A stretch of DNA of 41,697 nucleotides, from assembly GCF_001043955.1 (NCBI RefSeq), contig NZ_LABZ01000168.1, positions 1 through 41,697 on the forward strand, in the 5' to 3' direction. Made by a program: the position numbers and the translations under genes. Below the pieces are notes generated by a model that made no database searches, had not been told where the DNA came from, and was given only the letters and a program-made list of their open reading frames with translations. Positions 28,211 to 36,353 of this stretch are shown piece by piece (within the stretch, counting starts at the first letter, position 1; every line of letters begins with the position of its first letter). This stretch comes from Methylobacterium tarhaniae. Its GTDB lineage: Bacteria > Pseudomonadota > Alphaproteobacteria > Rhizobiales > Beijerinckiaceae.

Positions 28211-28526
28211 CGAGCATCCTCAAGGGTTGGCGCGAGGCCTTGGGTGAGCGCAGGCCTTGGCGCGGGCCCGCGCCGCGGGCCGCCGGGGCCGTTCTCGGAA
28301 CGGTTCCAAAGCCCGGAAGGTGCGCGAGGCTTAAACGAGCGGGTATGACGAAACAAGGGGCGTTCGCACCGCACAAACCGCGAACGTCAATCCGACAGAT
28401 AGGGTGGCCTCCCCGGCGCACAACGCCGGGAAGCCGGGGCCGGGCGGGGAGTATCGTCGCAGGTCCCTCCCCTTCGGGGTATTCCCGCGGGCTCGGCCGT
28501 GTTGTTGCGGTGCGGCGTCGGACAAC
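28211..28526. other. nuo operon leader/promoter region with repeats and hairpins
   Basis: This 316-bp gap separates nuoA from the CAP-lipoprotein gene; I see no gene. Near nuoA are two direct copies of AGGCCTTGG (28235-28243 and 28252-28260, period 17). Hairpins lie at 28265-28281 (6-bp stem), 28289-28303 (CCGTTC/GAACGG) and 28412-28430 (CCCGGCG/CGCCGGG). The operon promoter should be here, but no box pair is convincing enough to call. Confidence 0.5.
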
Positions 28527-29081
28527 CTAGCCGTCCGACAGGATCAGCGCCCAGAACCGCTTGAAGCGGCTGCCGGGTGCGTCGACCCGGGCGATGCCGA
28601 CGCGCTTGACCTGCGGCATCAGCATGTTCCGATTGTGCTCGGGCGAGACCTGCCAGCGCTTCAGCACCTCGTCGAAGGTACTCGAGCCGGCGCTGAGATT
28701 CTCGGCGGCGTAGCGGCCACCGAAGCCGGCGCGCTTGAGGCGCGCGTCGAAGGTGCCGCCGACCTCGTGCGAGAGGAGGCCGGCCCGGGCATTGGCCTCG
28801 GCCTGGTAGGAGGCGGCGCGGATCAGGGAGGAATCGATCGCCACCGGCCCGAGCCCGTGGCTCGCCCGGTAGCGCGAGATCGCGGCGGCCGCGGCCGCTT
28901 CGTCGAGGATCACCGGCGTGGTCGGCAGGTCGGGGGCCGGCAGCAGCGCCGTGCCGCTGCACCCGGCGAGCGCCAGCGCCCCAGCCACCAGGGCGCCGGC
29001 AAGAAGGGCTTTCGCATGGCCGCGCCACGGGGTCCGCGCCACGCGGGAGGCGAGAACCGTCGAACGGAACGGATGCGACAT
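28527..29081 (-). CDS. CAP-domain lipoprotein (SCP/PR-1 family)
   Basis: A predicted outer- or inner-membrane lipoprotein facing the periplasm. The 184-residue product has a positively charged N-terminus, a hydrophobic stretch and a lipobox LALAGC with Cys41. The CAP domain covers about 62-184. The four residues that usually form the CAP cavity are present: His105 (LLSHEVGGTF), Glu127 (AAENLSAG), and Glu148-His149 (SPEHNRNML). CAP proteins have varied roles and no reaction can be assigned. It is 90 bases downstream of the chemoreceptor gene and could share its transcript. Confidence 0.88.
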   Translation of the reverse strand: MSHPFRSTVLASRVARTPWRGHAKALLAGALVAGALALAGCSGTALLPAPDLPTTPVILDEAAAAAAISRYRASHGLGPVAIDSSLIRAASYQAEANARAGLLSHEVGGTFDARLKRAGFGGRYAAENLSAGSSTFDEVLKRWQVSPEHNRNMLMPQVKRVGIARVDAPGSRFKRFWALILSDG

Positions 29082-29171
29082 CGTCTTTCTCAGCCCTGGA
29101 CAAGCGGCGCCTTGCGCGAAGGCGCCACCTGTGGGGCGATTGTGGAGATTTTCGGGGCGGTTTCGCCGCCC

Positions 29172-30857
29172 TCAGGCGGCCCGCAGCGTGGCGAGGAAGC
29201 GATTCACCTCGGCGCCGATGCTCGCCGATTGCTGCGCGACGGTGTCGGCGGCGGCGAGCACGTGCCGGGCGGCTTCCCCGGTGGCCTCGGCGTCGAGGGC
29301 CAGCCCCTCGACCGAGCCGCTCACTTCCGCCGTGCCCGAGGCGGCCTCGGCGACGCTGCGGACGATCGCCTGCGTCGCGCCGACCTGGGCCTCGACCGCG
29401 GCGGCGACCCGCGCCGAGACGCCGCTGATGGCGCGCGCCTGCGTGGCGACCTCGCTCATGGCGGCGGTCGCCTGACGGGTGGTGTCCTGGATCGCCGCGA
29501 CCTGGGCCGAGATTTCCTGCGTCGCCCGGTCGGTCTGGCCGGCGAGCTGCTTGACCTCCGCCGCGACGACCGCGAAGCCGCGGCCCGCCTCGCCGGCGCG
29601 CGCCGCCTCGATCGTCGCGTTCAGCGCCAGGAGATTGGTCTGCGAGGCGACGCCCGCGATCACCGAAACCACGTTGCCGATGCGGGCGGCGGCATCGTTG
29701 AGGCTCTGCATCACCGCGGCGGTGCGGTCGGTCCCGGTCACCGCGTCCTGCGCCATGGCGGCCGCCTCGCGGACATCCGCGCCGACCGTGGCGATGGATT
29801 GGCCGAGGCCCTCGGCGGCCTCCGCGAGTCCCCCCGCTTCGCGCGAGGCCACGGCGGCCGACGTCGCGGCGGTGCCGGCGCGGTTCGCGGCCTCGGCGGC
29901 GGTGCCGGACATCGCCCGGGCCGTCGCGTCGAGATCTTGCGCCGCGGCATCGACCTGCGCCAGCACGTCCGCCACCTTGCTCTCGAAATTCCGGACCTCC
30001 TGGCTCATCTGCGCGGCCCGGCGGGCCTGCGCCTCGCTGGCATCGCGCTCCGCCGCCAGGGCCTCGCGCTCCATGAGGACGACCCGGAAGCCGTCGATGG
30101 CACGGGCGATCCCGCCGATCTCGTCGCGCCTCCTGGTGCCGGGGACCGCGAGGTCGTAGCGCCCCTGCGCGAGGGCGGCGGTGGAGCCGCTCAGGTCTTC
30201 CAGGCCTCCGACGATCGAGCGCCATCCGAGGATGCCGAAGAGGCCGACGCCGACGAGGGCCGCGCCCGCGATGACGCACAGCCACAGGGCGTGATGCCAG
30301 AACGCCGCGTCGATGTCGTCGACGTAGACGCCGGTGAAGATCGCGAGCTTCCACGGCGCGAAGCCCTGGATGTAGCTGAGCTTCGGAACATGGGCGGTGC
30401 CGCCCGGGCGGGTGAACAGGTAGCGCAGGGTGCCGGGCATGCCGGACCGGGCGATGTCGGTGATGGCCTTGACGAGGAGCATGCCGCCGGCGTCCTTCAG
30501 GCCGCTCATGTCCTTGCCGACCCATTCGGGCTTGGGCGGGATCACCAGGGCGGTGCCGGCGAAGTCGTAGACCGCGATGTAGTTGTCGCCCTCGTAGCGC
30601 ATGTCGTTGGCGCGGGCGGAGAACTGCGCCATGGCGGTCTCGCGGGTGATCGCGCCGGCCTTCACCTGCCCTTCGAGCTGCGTGGCGGCGGCGAGCGCCA
30701 TGTCGGAGAGGGCGCGCATCTTGGCCACCCGCTCGGCCATCAGGCTGTCGTGGTTGGCCCGCAGGGCGTAGGCCACCACGGCCCCGAAGCCGATCACCGC
30801 CACTGCCATCATGATGGCGAACTTACGGCTCACGCTCATGTTCGACCAAGACATCAT
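29172..30857 (-). CDS. Methyl-accepting chemotaxis protein with single Cache sensor
   Basis: A membrane chemoreceptor that signals to CheA. The 561-residue product has a first helix at about 13-33, a periplasmic single-Cache (sCache_2) sensor at about 35-185 with YEGDNYIAVYDFAGTALVIPPKPEWVGKDM, a second helix at about 188-208, a HAMP linker to about 262, and the cytoplasmic coiled-coil with the hairpin tip GFAVVAAEVKQLAGQTDRA. The ATG at 30857 is preferred over one 24 bases upstream; the next codon is also ATG. Cache sensors of this type often bind small organic acids, but the ligand is not predictable here. Confidence 0.93.
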   Translation of the reverse strand: MMSWSNMSVSRKFAIMMAVAVIGFGAVVAYALRANHDSLMAERVAKMRALSDMALAAATQLEGQVKAGAITRETAMAQFSARANDMRYEGDNYIAVYDFAGTALVIPPKPEWVGKDMSGLKDAGGMLLVKAITDIARSGMPGTLRYLFTRPGGTAHVPKLSYIQGFAPWKLAIFTGVYVDDIDAAFWHHALWLCVIAGAALVGVGLFGILGWRSIVGGLEDLSGSTAALAQGRYDLAVPGTRRRDEIGGIARAIDGFRVVLMEREALAAERDASEAQARRAAQMSQEVRNFESKVADVLAQVDAAAQDLDATARAMSGTAAEAANRAGTAATSAAVASREAGGLAEAAEGLGQSIATVGADVREAAAMAQDAVTGTDRTAAVMQSLNDAAARIGNVVSVIAGVASQTNLLALNATIEAARAGEAGRGFAVVAAEVKQLAGQTDRATQEISAQVAAIQDTTRQATAAMSEVATQARAISGVSARVAAAVEAQVGATQAIVRSVAEAASGTAEVSGSVEGLALDAEATGEAARHVLAAADTVAQQSASIGAEVNRFLATLRAA

Positions 30858-30901
30858 CGATCCCCGACCCATAACGGGCAAGACCCTATGACGGCGATGC
30901 T

Positions 30902-30942
30902 TGACGTTGCCTTAGCGTCAGATCGAATCGTGGCGCGAATCG
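30902..30942. promoter_or_regulatory. Repeats upstream of the chemoreceptor gene
   Basis: TGACG (30902-30906) and CGTCA (30916-30920) form an inverted repeat with a 9-base spacer, about 45 bases before the start codon. Just beyond, CGAATCG occurs twice in direct orientation (30924-30930 and 30936-30942, period 12). They are suitable for regulator binding, but no known regulator motif is recognised. Confidence 0.25.
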
Positions 30943-30990
30943 ACTGAATTTCGCCCAGCGGTGTCGAAGTGTAGAAGGATCTGCGGTGAG

Positions 30991-31067
30991 TGGCGCGGGC
31001 GACGGGGCTCGAACCCGCGACCTCCGGCGTGACAGGCCGGCACTCTAACCAACTGAGCTACGCCCGC
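30991..31067 (-). tRNA. tRNA-Asp (GTC), copy 1
   Basis: A full cloverleaf of 77 bases including encoded CCA at 30991-30993. The acceptor stem GCGGGCG/CGCCCGC carries discriminator G. The anticodon loop CTGTCAC gives GTC (Asp), and the T loop is TTCGAAC-like. It differs from copies 2 and 3 at three positions: one compensating acceptor base pair and one D-loop base. Confidence 0.97.
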
Positions 31068-31125
31068 GCGGCGCGCTCGCATGAACCCTGCTGCCTTACG
31101 GCTGCCCTTCCTCGGGGCGAGGAAG

Positions 31126-31202
31126 TGGCGCGGACGACGGGGCTCGAACCCGCGACCTCCGGCGTGACAGGCCGGCACTCTAACCGACTGAGCTACGTCC
31201 GC
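31126..31202 (-). tRNA. tRNA-Asp (GTC), copy 2
   Basis: A 77-base cloverleaf with encoded CCA, acceptor stem GCGGACG/CGTCCGC, and anticodon GTC in CTGTCAC. It is identical over its whole length to copy 3. The spacer to copy 1 is 58 bases, so all three may be cut from one precursor. Confidence 0.97.
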
Positions 31203-31246
31203 ACAGGGCGCTATGCACTACAGAAACGCCTTTCCGATGAAGGAAG

Positions 31247-31323
31247 TGGCGCGGACGACGGGGCTCGAACCCGCGACCTCCGGCGTGACAGGCCGGCACT
31301 CTAACCGACTGAGCTACGTCCGC
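31247..31323 (-). tRNA. tRNA-Asp (GTC), copy 3
   Basis: A 77-base cloverleaf with encoded CCA, identical to copy 2. It is the first of the three in the direction of transcription; a TTGACA box stands 53 bases upstream of its 5' end. The spacer to copy 2 is 44 bases. Confidence 0.97.
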
Positions 31324-31352
31324 CCGGCGTCTCGCAGTGCTGCGATGGCCGC

Positions 31353-31381
31353 GGTGTATGGGGAGGCCCCCACCCTGTCAA
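31353..31381 (-). promoter_or_regulatory. Candidate promoter of the tRNA-Asp cluster
   Basis: On the minus strand a perfect TTGACA (31376-31381) is followed after 17 bases by TACACC (31353-31358), a poor -10 (three of six). Its place, about 30 bases before the first tRNA-Asp, fits a tRNA operon promoter. Confidence 0.4.
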
Positions 31382-31558
31382 GCCGCCGGCTCAAGAAAGT
31401 CGGGAGGGGGTGCGGGACAGCGCCTCCTGGCCGGGGACGGCGGCCCGTCCCAGTCCCCGTCCCCGTCCCCTCTCGCGCACGCGACGCGAGACTGGAAGCC
31501 TTGCGGATGCACGAAGCCTTGCACTCGCGGCCGAGGCCCCTTAACGATGCCCGTGCCC

Positions 31559-31634
31559 GGGCGGTTAGCTCAGTTGGTAGAGCATCTCGTTTACACCGAG
31601 AGGGTCGGCGGTTCGAGCCCGTCACCGCCCACCA
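31559..31634 (+). tRNA. tRNA-Val (TAC)
   Basis: A 76-base cloverleaf with encoded CCA at 31632-31634. The acceptor stem is GGGCGGT/ACCGCCC with discriminator A; the anticodon loop TTTACAC gives TAC (Val). It is on the opposite strand to the tRNA-Asp genes, 235 bases away; that gap holds only a short TCCCCG tandem (31454-31470). Confidence 0.97.
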
Positions 31635-31830
31635 GGGATTTGCGTCACAGGTCGTCCGCCCGTTCAGGCAGGCCCTGTCGAGCCGCCCGGCGGTTCCCTT
31701 CTCCCAGGCTCCCGAAGCCGCTGTCTCGCCGCGACGCGGAGCCCCGAGCCCGTTCGGCTCGATCGGAAGGCTTCCGCGTTCCCGGATCCCGCTGCCCGGC
31801 CCCGGAGTGGCGATGGAGCGTGGGATCTCT

Positions 31831-31898
31831 CTGCCGAGAGCGCGGTGCTCTCCCGGCAGCGTCGGATCCCGGGTCGCTTCGAGCCGCCCCCCGGGATC
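31831..31898 (-). repeat. Two hairpins downstream of tpiA
   Basis: Near tpiA, GATCCCGGG (31865-31873) and CCCGGGATC (31890-31898) form a 9-bp inverted repeat, the same stem as that downstream of ppdK. Further on, CTGCCGAGAGC (31831-31841) pairs with GCTCTC..GGCAG (31847-31859) with a two-base bulge. They lie 16-83 bases after the tpiA stop and probably mark its 3' end; no T run is seen. Confidence 0.55.
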
Positions 31899-31913
31899 TC
31901 GTCGGTGGTCGGT

Positions 31914-32675
31914 TCAGCGATACGCCGCCGCGATGCCCAGGAAGTCCTCGGCCTTGAGGCTCGCCCCGCCGACCAGCGCGCCGTCGACATTGGCGACACC
32001 CATCAGCTCGGCGGCGTTCGAGGGCTTCACCGAACCGCCATAGAGGATCCGCACCTTCGCGCCCTCCGCGCCGAGCCGCGCCTCGAGCTCCGTCCGGATC
32101 AGGGCGTGCACCTCGGCGACGTCGTCGACCGTCGGGGTCAACCCGGTGCCGATCGCCCAGACCGGCTCGTAGGCGATCACCGTGTCGGCGGCGTCGGCGC
32201 CGTCGGGCAGGGAGCCGGCGAGCTGGCCGCGCACGATCTCAAGCGTCCGGCCGGCCTCGCGCTCCTCGCGGGTCTCGCCGACGCAGATGATCGCCACGAG
32301 CCCGGCCCGGCGGGCGGCGAGCGCCTTGGCGCGGATGTCGGCGTCGCTCTCGTGGTGGTAGGCCCGGCGCTCGGAATGGCCGACGATGGTGTAGCGCGCG
32401 CCCAGATCCGCCAGCATCTCGGCCGAGACGTTGCCCGTATAGGCGCCGCTCGCCTCGGCATGCACGTCCTGGCCGCCGACCTGGACGGGCGAGCCCTTCA
32501 AGGCGGCAGCCATCGCCCCGACCAGGGTCGCGGGCGGGCAGACCAGCACGTCGATCCGCTCCGCCAGGCCGGGCTCGAGGCCGTCGCGGACCGCCTCGGC
32601 CACCTTCAGCGAGGCCGAGAGGCCGTTCATCTTCCAGTTTCCCGCCACCAGCGGGCGCGGCCGTTCGGTCGTCAT
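31914..32675 (-). CDS. tpiA: Triose-phosphate isomerase
   Basis: A TIM-barrel enzyme interconverting dihydroxyacetone phosphate and glyceraldehyde 3-phosphate. The 253-residue product has the usual length and all catalytic residues: Lys15 (AGNWKMNG), His100 (VGHSERR) and Glu170 (AYEPVWAIGTG), and the phosphate-binding ILYGGSVKPSNA. The start at 32675 is chosen because the barrel begins at once; 20 codons of upstream open frame are unconserved. It is divergent from the PpiD-like gene across 163 bp. Confidence 0.97.
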   Translation of the reverse strand: MTTERPRPLVAGNWKMNGLSASLKVAEAVRDGLEPGLAERIDVLVCPPATLVGAMAAALKGSPVQVGGQDVHAEASGAYTGNVSAEMLADLGARYTIVGHSERRAYHHESDADIRAKALAARRAGLVAIICVGETREEREAGRTLEIVRGQLAGSLPDGADAADTVIAYEPVWAIGTGLTPTVDDVAEVHALIRTELEARLGAEGAKVRILYGGSVKPSNAAELMGVANVDGALVGGASLKAEDFLGIAAAYR

Positions 32676-32792
32676 GTGTCTCCCCCGATCGTTCGACAAG
32701 CGTCGCCGGGTAACAGGTCCGCCGCCGGGCGGCAAACCGGTGGGGCGTCGCTCTTTGCCTTGCGGCGCTTATGCGGTATCGCGGCCGGATCC

Positions 32793-32828
32793 GGGCATCC
32801 CCTCGCGGGCGATGCCCTGCGGGTTTTT
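32793..32828 (+). promoter_or_regulatory. Leader hairpin with T run before the PpiD-like gene
   Basis: GGGCATC (32793-32799) pairs with GATGCCC (32811-32817), with a further CCC/GGG inside the loop. Six bases later comes TTTTT (32824-32828), directly before the Shine-Dalgarno GAGGA (32829-32833). The T run is a little too far from the stem for a classical terminator; it could be a weak attenuator or chance. Confidence 0.25.
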
Positions 32829-32838
32829 GAGGATCGCG

Positions 32839-34743
32839 ATGCTCCAGGGGTTCCGCGCCGCCAGCCAGAGCTGGCTCGGCAAGATCGTGGTGACGGTGGT
32901 GTTCGGCCTCCTGATCGCGGGCCTCGCCATCTTCGGCATCGGCGACATCTTCCGCGGCGGCGGCAGCAACGCGGTCGCGACCGTCGGCAGCACGCAGATC
33001 CCGGCCGAGGCCCTGCGCACCGCCTACCAGAACCAGCTCCAGCGCCTGTCGCGCCAGAGCCGCCGGCCGATCACGCCGGACCAGGCGAAGGCCCTCGGCC
33101 TCGACCGGCAGGTCCTGGCCCAGCTCATCACCGAGGCCTCCCTCGACCAGAAGACGAAGGATCTGGGCCTTCGCATCCCCGATGCCGCGGTGGTGCGGCT
33201 GATCCAGGAGGAGCCGGCCTTCAAGGGCCCGAACGGCGCCTTCGACGTGAACACCTTCCGCGATACCCTGCGCCAGGCCGGCCTGACCGAGCAGGGCTTC
33301 GTGCAGGAGCAGCGCGCCGTGGCCGCCCGCCTCCAGCTCGCCGATGCGATCACCGCCGAGCTGCCGGTGCCGCTGGCCGCCCGCGAGGCGATCCACCGCT
33401 ACACCGCCGAGCGGCGTGCGGTCTCCTACTTCACCCTGCCGGATTCGGCGGCCGGGGAGATCCCGGCCCCGACCGAGGAGGAGGTCACGACCTTCTACAA
33501 CGAGCGCAAGAGCGCGTTCCGGGCGCCCGAGTATCGCAGCGTCAACCTGCTCGTGCTCGATCCGGCGACCCTGGCCAAGCCCGATGCCGTGACCGACGCG
33601 GAGGCCCGCGCCCGCTACGATTCCGAGAAGAGCCGGTTCGGCACGCCCGAGAAGCGCGCGATCCAGCAGATCGTGTTCCCGAACGACGCCGACGCGGCGG
33701 CGGCGCTGGCCCGCATCCGCAGCGGCGCGGTCACCTTCGACCAGGTCGCGACCGAGCGCGGCCTCGACGCCAAGGCGCTCGACCTCGGCACCTTCGCCAA
33801 GTCCGAGCTGTTCGATCCGGCCGTCGCCGACGCCGCCTTCGCGGCCGAGCCGAACGCGGTGAGCGAGCCGGTCAAGGGCCGCTTCGGCACGGTGCTGCTG
33901 CGGGTGACGGCGGTGCAGCCCGGCGCCCGCAAGCCCTTCGAGGAGGTGGCCGGCGAGGTCCGCCAGGAGATCGCCCTCGAGAAGGCCCGGGACGGGCTCG
34001 AGAAGGTCCACGACGCGATCGAGGACCAGCGCGCCGGCGCCAAGCCGCTCGCCGACATCGCCCGCGAGCAGGGCCTGGCCCTCGTCACCGTGCCGGCCGT
34101 CGACGCGCAGGGCCGCGATCCCCAGGGCAAGGCGGTGGACGCGATCCCCGACAAGGATGCGACGCTCGCGGCGATCTTCCGCAGCGACATGGGGGCCGAC
34201 AACGAGGCCCTGCGCACCCGCTCCGGCGGCTATGTCTGGTATGACGTGGCCAAGATCGATCCGGCCCACGACAAGCCGCTGGCGGAGGTCCGCGACGCCG
34301 TGGTGGCGCAGTGGAAGGCCGACGAGGTGTCGCGCCGCCTCGCCGCCAAGGCCCGCGAGGCGACCGAGCGGCTCGACAAGGGCGAGGCGATCGAGGAGGT
34401 GGCGAAGTCCCTCGGCCAGGAGGCGAAGACCGCCACCGACATCGCCCGCGGCCGCGGCCGCGACGGCCTCTCCACCGAGAGCGTCGCCCGCCTCTTCACG
34501 ACGCCGGTGGGCAAGTCCGGCACCGCCGCCGGCGAGGAGACCGCCCGGGTGGTGTTCCGGGTCACCGCCGCCACGGTGCCGGCCTTCGTGCCGAGCGCGC
34601 CCGCCGCGGTCGCGGTGGAGCAGCAGTACCGCACGGCGCTCGCCGACGACATCCTCGCCGAGTACATCGCCGACGTGCAGAAGCAGGCCGGCATCTCGGT
34701 CAACGAGGGCGCGTTCCGCCGCGCCATCGGCGGCGAGTACTGA
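32839..34743 (+). CDS. PpiD-like membrane-anchored peptidyl-prolyl isomerase/chaperone
   Basis: An inner-membrane-anchored periplasmic folding factor. The 634-residue product has a short cytosolic N-terminus, one helix at about 15-34 (GKIVVTVVFGLLIAGLAIF), a SurA-like N-terminal chaperone domain (about 40-220), and a parvulin-like domain at about 274-362 (AIQQIVFPNDADAA..GAVTFDQVA..LG..FDPAVADAAFA). A helical C-terminal part follows. The start at ATG 32839 has GAGGA five bases upstream; the open frame extends further up but crosses the hairpin leader and is unconserved. The trpE start lies 4 bases after its stop, so the two are coupled. Whether the isomerase part is active cannot be told from sequence. 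Confidence 0.92.
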   Translation: MLQGFRAASQSWLGKIVVTVVFGLLIAGLAIFGIGDIFRGGGSNAVATVGSTQIPAEALRTAYQNQLQRLSRQSRRPITPDQAKALGLDRQVLAQLITEASLDQKTKDLGLRIPDAAVVRLIQEEPAFKGPNGAFDVNTFRDTLRQAGLTEQGFVQEQRAVAARLQLADAITAELPVPLAAREAIHRYTAERRAVSYFTLPDSAAGEIPAPTEEEVTTFYNERKSAFRAPEYRSVNLLVLDPATLAKPDAVTDAEARARYDSEKSRFGTPEKRAIQQIVFPNDADAAAALARIRSGAVTFDQVATERGLDAKALDLGTFAKSELFDPAVADAAFAAEPNAVSEPVKGRFGTVLLRVTAVQPGARKPFEEVAGEVRQEIALEKARDGLEKVHDAIEDQRAGAKPLADIAREQGLALVTVPAVDAQGRDPQGKAVDAIPDKDATLAAIFRSDMGADNEALRTRSGGYVWYDVAKIDPAHDKPLAEVRDAVVAQWKADEVSRRLAAKAREATERLDKGEAIEEVAKSLGQEAKTATDIARGRGRDGLSTESVARLFTTPVGKSGTAAGEETARVVFRVTAATVPAFVPSAPAAVAVEQQYRTALADDILAEYIADVQKQAGISVNEGAFRRAIGGEY

Positions 34744-34747
34744 TCCC

Positions 34748-36262
34748 GTGCTCGTCGCGCCCTCACGAGAGGCCGCCGCCGCGGCCTATGAATCGGGCCG
34801 CCCGGTCCTCCTGCGCGCCACCCTGGTGGCCGACCTCGAGACGCCGGTCGCCGCCTTCCTGAAGCTCAAGGCCGGCCGCGAGGGCGCGGCCTTCCTGCTC
34901 GAATCGGTCGAGGGCGGCGCCGTGCGCGGCCGCTACTCGATGATCGGCCTCGATCCCGACCTGATCTGGCGCTGCGCGAACGGCCGGGCCGAGCGCGCCG
35001 TGGCATCCGACCTCGCGGCCTTCCACCCTGAGGATTCAGCGCCCCTCGACAGCCTGCGGGCGCTCATCGCCGCGAGCGCGATCGACCCCGAGCCCGGCCT
35101 GCCCCCGATGGCGGCGGGCCTGTTCGGCTATCTCGGCTACGACATGGTCCGGGAGATGGAGCGGCTCGACGCGCCCCATCCCGACCCGATCGGCGTGCCG
35201 GACGCGATCCTGGTCCGCCCGACCGTGATGGTGATCTTCGACGCCGTGCGCGACGAGATCGCCCTGGTGGCGCCGATCCGGCCCATCGCCGGCCTGTCCG
35301 CCCGGACCGCCTACGAGGCCGCACTTGCGCGGCTGGAGAGCGCCGCCGACGCCCTCGAAGGCCCGCTTCCGGTCGAGGCGCGGCAGAACCCGACCGAGAT
35401 CCCGGCGCCCGCGCAGGTCTCGAACATCGCGCCGGACGCCTTCCTCGGCATGGTGGCGCGGGCCAAGGAGTACATCGCCGCCGGCGACATCTTCCAGGTG
35501 GTGCTGTCGCAGCGCTTCGAGGCGCCCTTCGCCCTCCCCGCCCTGGCGCTCTACCGGGCCCTGCGCCGGGTCAATCCGGCACCGTTCCTGTGCTACCTCG
35601 ATTTCGGCGCCTTCCAGATCGTGTGCTCGTCGCCGGAGATCCTGGTGCGGGTGCGCGACGGCGCGGTGACGATCCGGCCGATCGCCGGCACCCGCCGCCG
35701 CGGCGCGACGCCGGAGGAGGACCGGGCTCTCGCCGAGGAACTGCTGGCCGACCCCAAGGAGCGGTCCGAGCACCTGATGCTGCTCGATCTCGGCCGCAAC
35801 GATGTCGGACGCGTCGCCGAGATCGGCAGCGTGCGGGTGACGGATTCGTTCTTCCTCGAATTCTACAGCCAGGTCATGCACATCGTGTCGAATGTCGAGG
35901 GCCGCCTCGATCCCCGGCACGACGCCCTCTCGGCCCTGGCGGCGGGATTCCCCGCCGGCACGGTCTCGGGCGCCCCGAAGGTGCGGGCGATGCAGATCAT
36001 CGACGAACTGGAGCGCGAGAAGCGCGGGCCGTATGGCGGCTGCATCGGCTATTTCGGCGCCGATGGCCAGATGGATACCTGCATCGTCCTGCGCACCGCC
36101 ATCGTCAAGGATGGCCGGATGCACGTCCAGGCCGGCGCCGGCATCGTGCACGATTCGGATCCGGCCTCCGAGCAGCAGGAATGCGTCAACAAGGCCAAGG
36201 CCCTGTTCCGCGCCGCGGAAGAAGCGGTGCGCTTCGCCGCGCAGGCGCGGCGGGGGCAGTAA
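34748..36262 (+). CDS. trpE: Anthranilate synthase component I
   Basis: Converts chorismate to anthranilate with ammonia from the TrpG partner, the first step of tryptophan synthesis. The 504-residue product has the feedback-inhibition motif LLES (50-53), GLFGYLGYDMVR, and the chorismate-binding part: FQVVLSQRF, SSPEILVRV, RPIAGTRRRG, HLMLLDLGRNDVGRV, FPAGTVSGAPKVRAMQII and GGCIGYFG. The GTG at 34748 is the first start in frame after the preceding stop and gives the usual N-terminus (LVAPSREAAAAAYESGRPV). The trpGDC genes, adjacent in many relatives, do not follow here; a strong hairpin does. Confidence 0.96.
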   Translation: MLVAPSREAAAAAYESGRPVLLRATLVADLETPVAAFLKLKAGREGAAFLLESVEGGAVRGRYSMIGLDPDLIWRCANGRAERAVASDLAAFHPEDSAPLDSLRALIAASAIDPEPGLPPMAAGLFGYLGYDMVREMERLDAPHPDPIGVPDAILVRPTVMVIFDAVRDEIALVAPIRPIAGLSARTAYEAALARLESAADALEGPLPVEARQNPTEIPAPAQVSNIAPDAFLGMVARAKEYIAAGDIFQVVLSQRFEAPFALPALALYRALRRVNPAPFLCYLDFGAFQIVCSSPEILVRVRDGAVTIRPIAGTRRRGATPEEDRALAEELLADPKERSEHLMLLDLGRNDVGRVAEIGSVRVTDSFFLEFYSQVMHIVSNVEGRLDPRHDALSALAAGFPAGTVSGAPKVRAMQIIDELEREKRGPYGGCIGYFGADGQMDTCIVLRTAIVKDGRMHVQAGAGIVHDSDPASEQQECVNKAKALFRAAEEAVRFAAQARRGQ

Positions 36263-36270
36263 TACCCGCG

Positions 36271-36302
36271 CGCTGATGCATCGCCACGTCGATGCATCAG
36301 CG
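36271..36302. repeat. Perfect 13-bp inverted repeat after trpE
   Basis: CGCTGATGCATCG (36271-36283) and CGATGCATCAGCG (36290-36302) are exact complements around a 6-base loop, starting 9 bases after the trpE stop. It is probably the 3' end structure of the trpE transcript. There is no T run on either strand. Confidence 0.65.
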
Positions 36303-36353
36303 TTCGGCGCATCGGCGCCGGGCGCCTGCGGCGCAGACCCCTTCGGGCTTGGC

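Noticed and set aside
28412..28430. Intrinsic terminator for the CAP-lipoprotein gene
   Set aside because: The CCCGGCG/CGCCGGG stem is perfect, but no T run follows on the minus strand and it lies about 100 bases beyond the stop.
31454..31470. TCCCCG tandem repeat as a phase-variable locus
   Set aside because: There are fewer than three full units, and it lies between tRNA genes with no ORF that slippage could switch.
34744..34800. trp leader peptide or riboswitch before trpE
   Set aside because: Only 4 bases separate trpE from the preceding stop codon, so no leader or attenuator fits.
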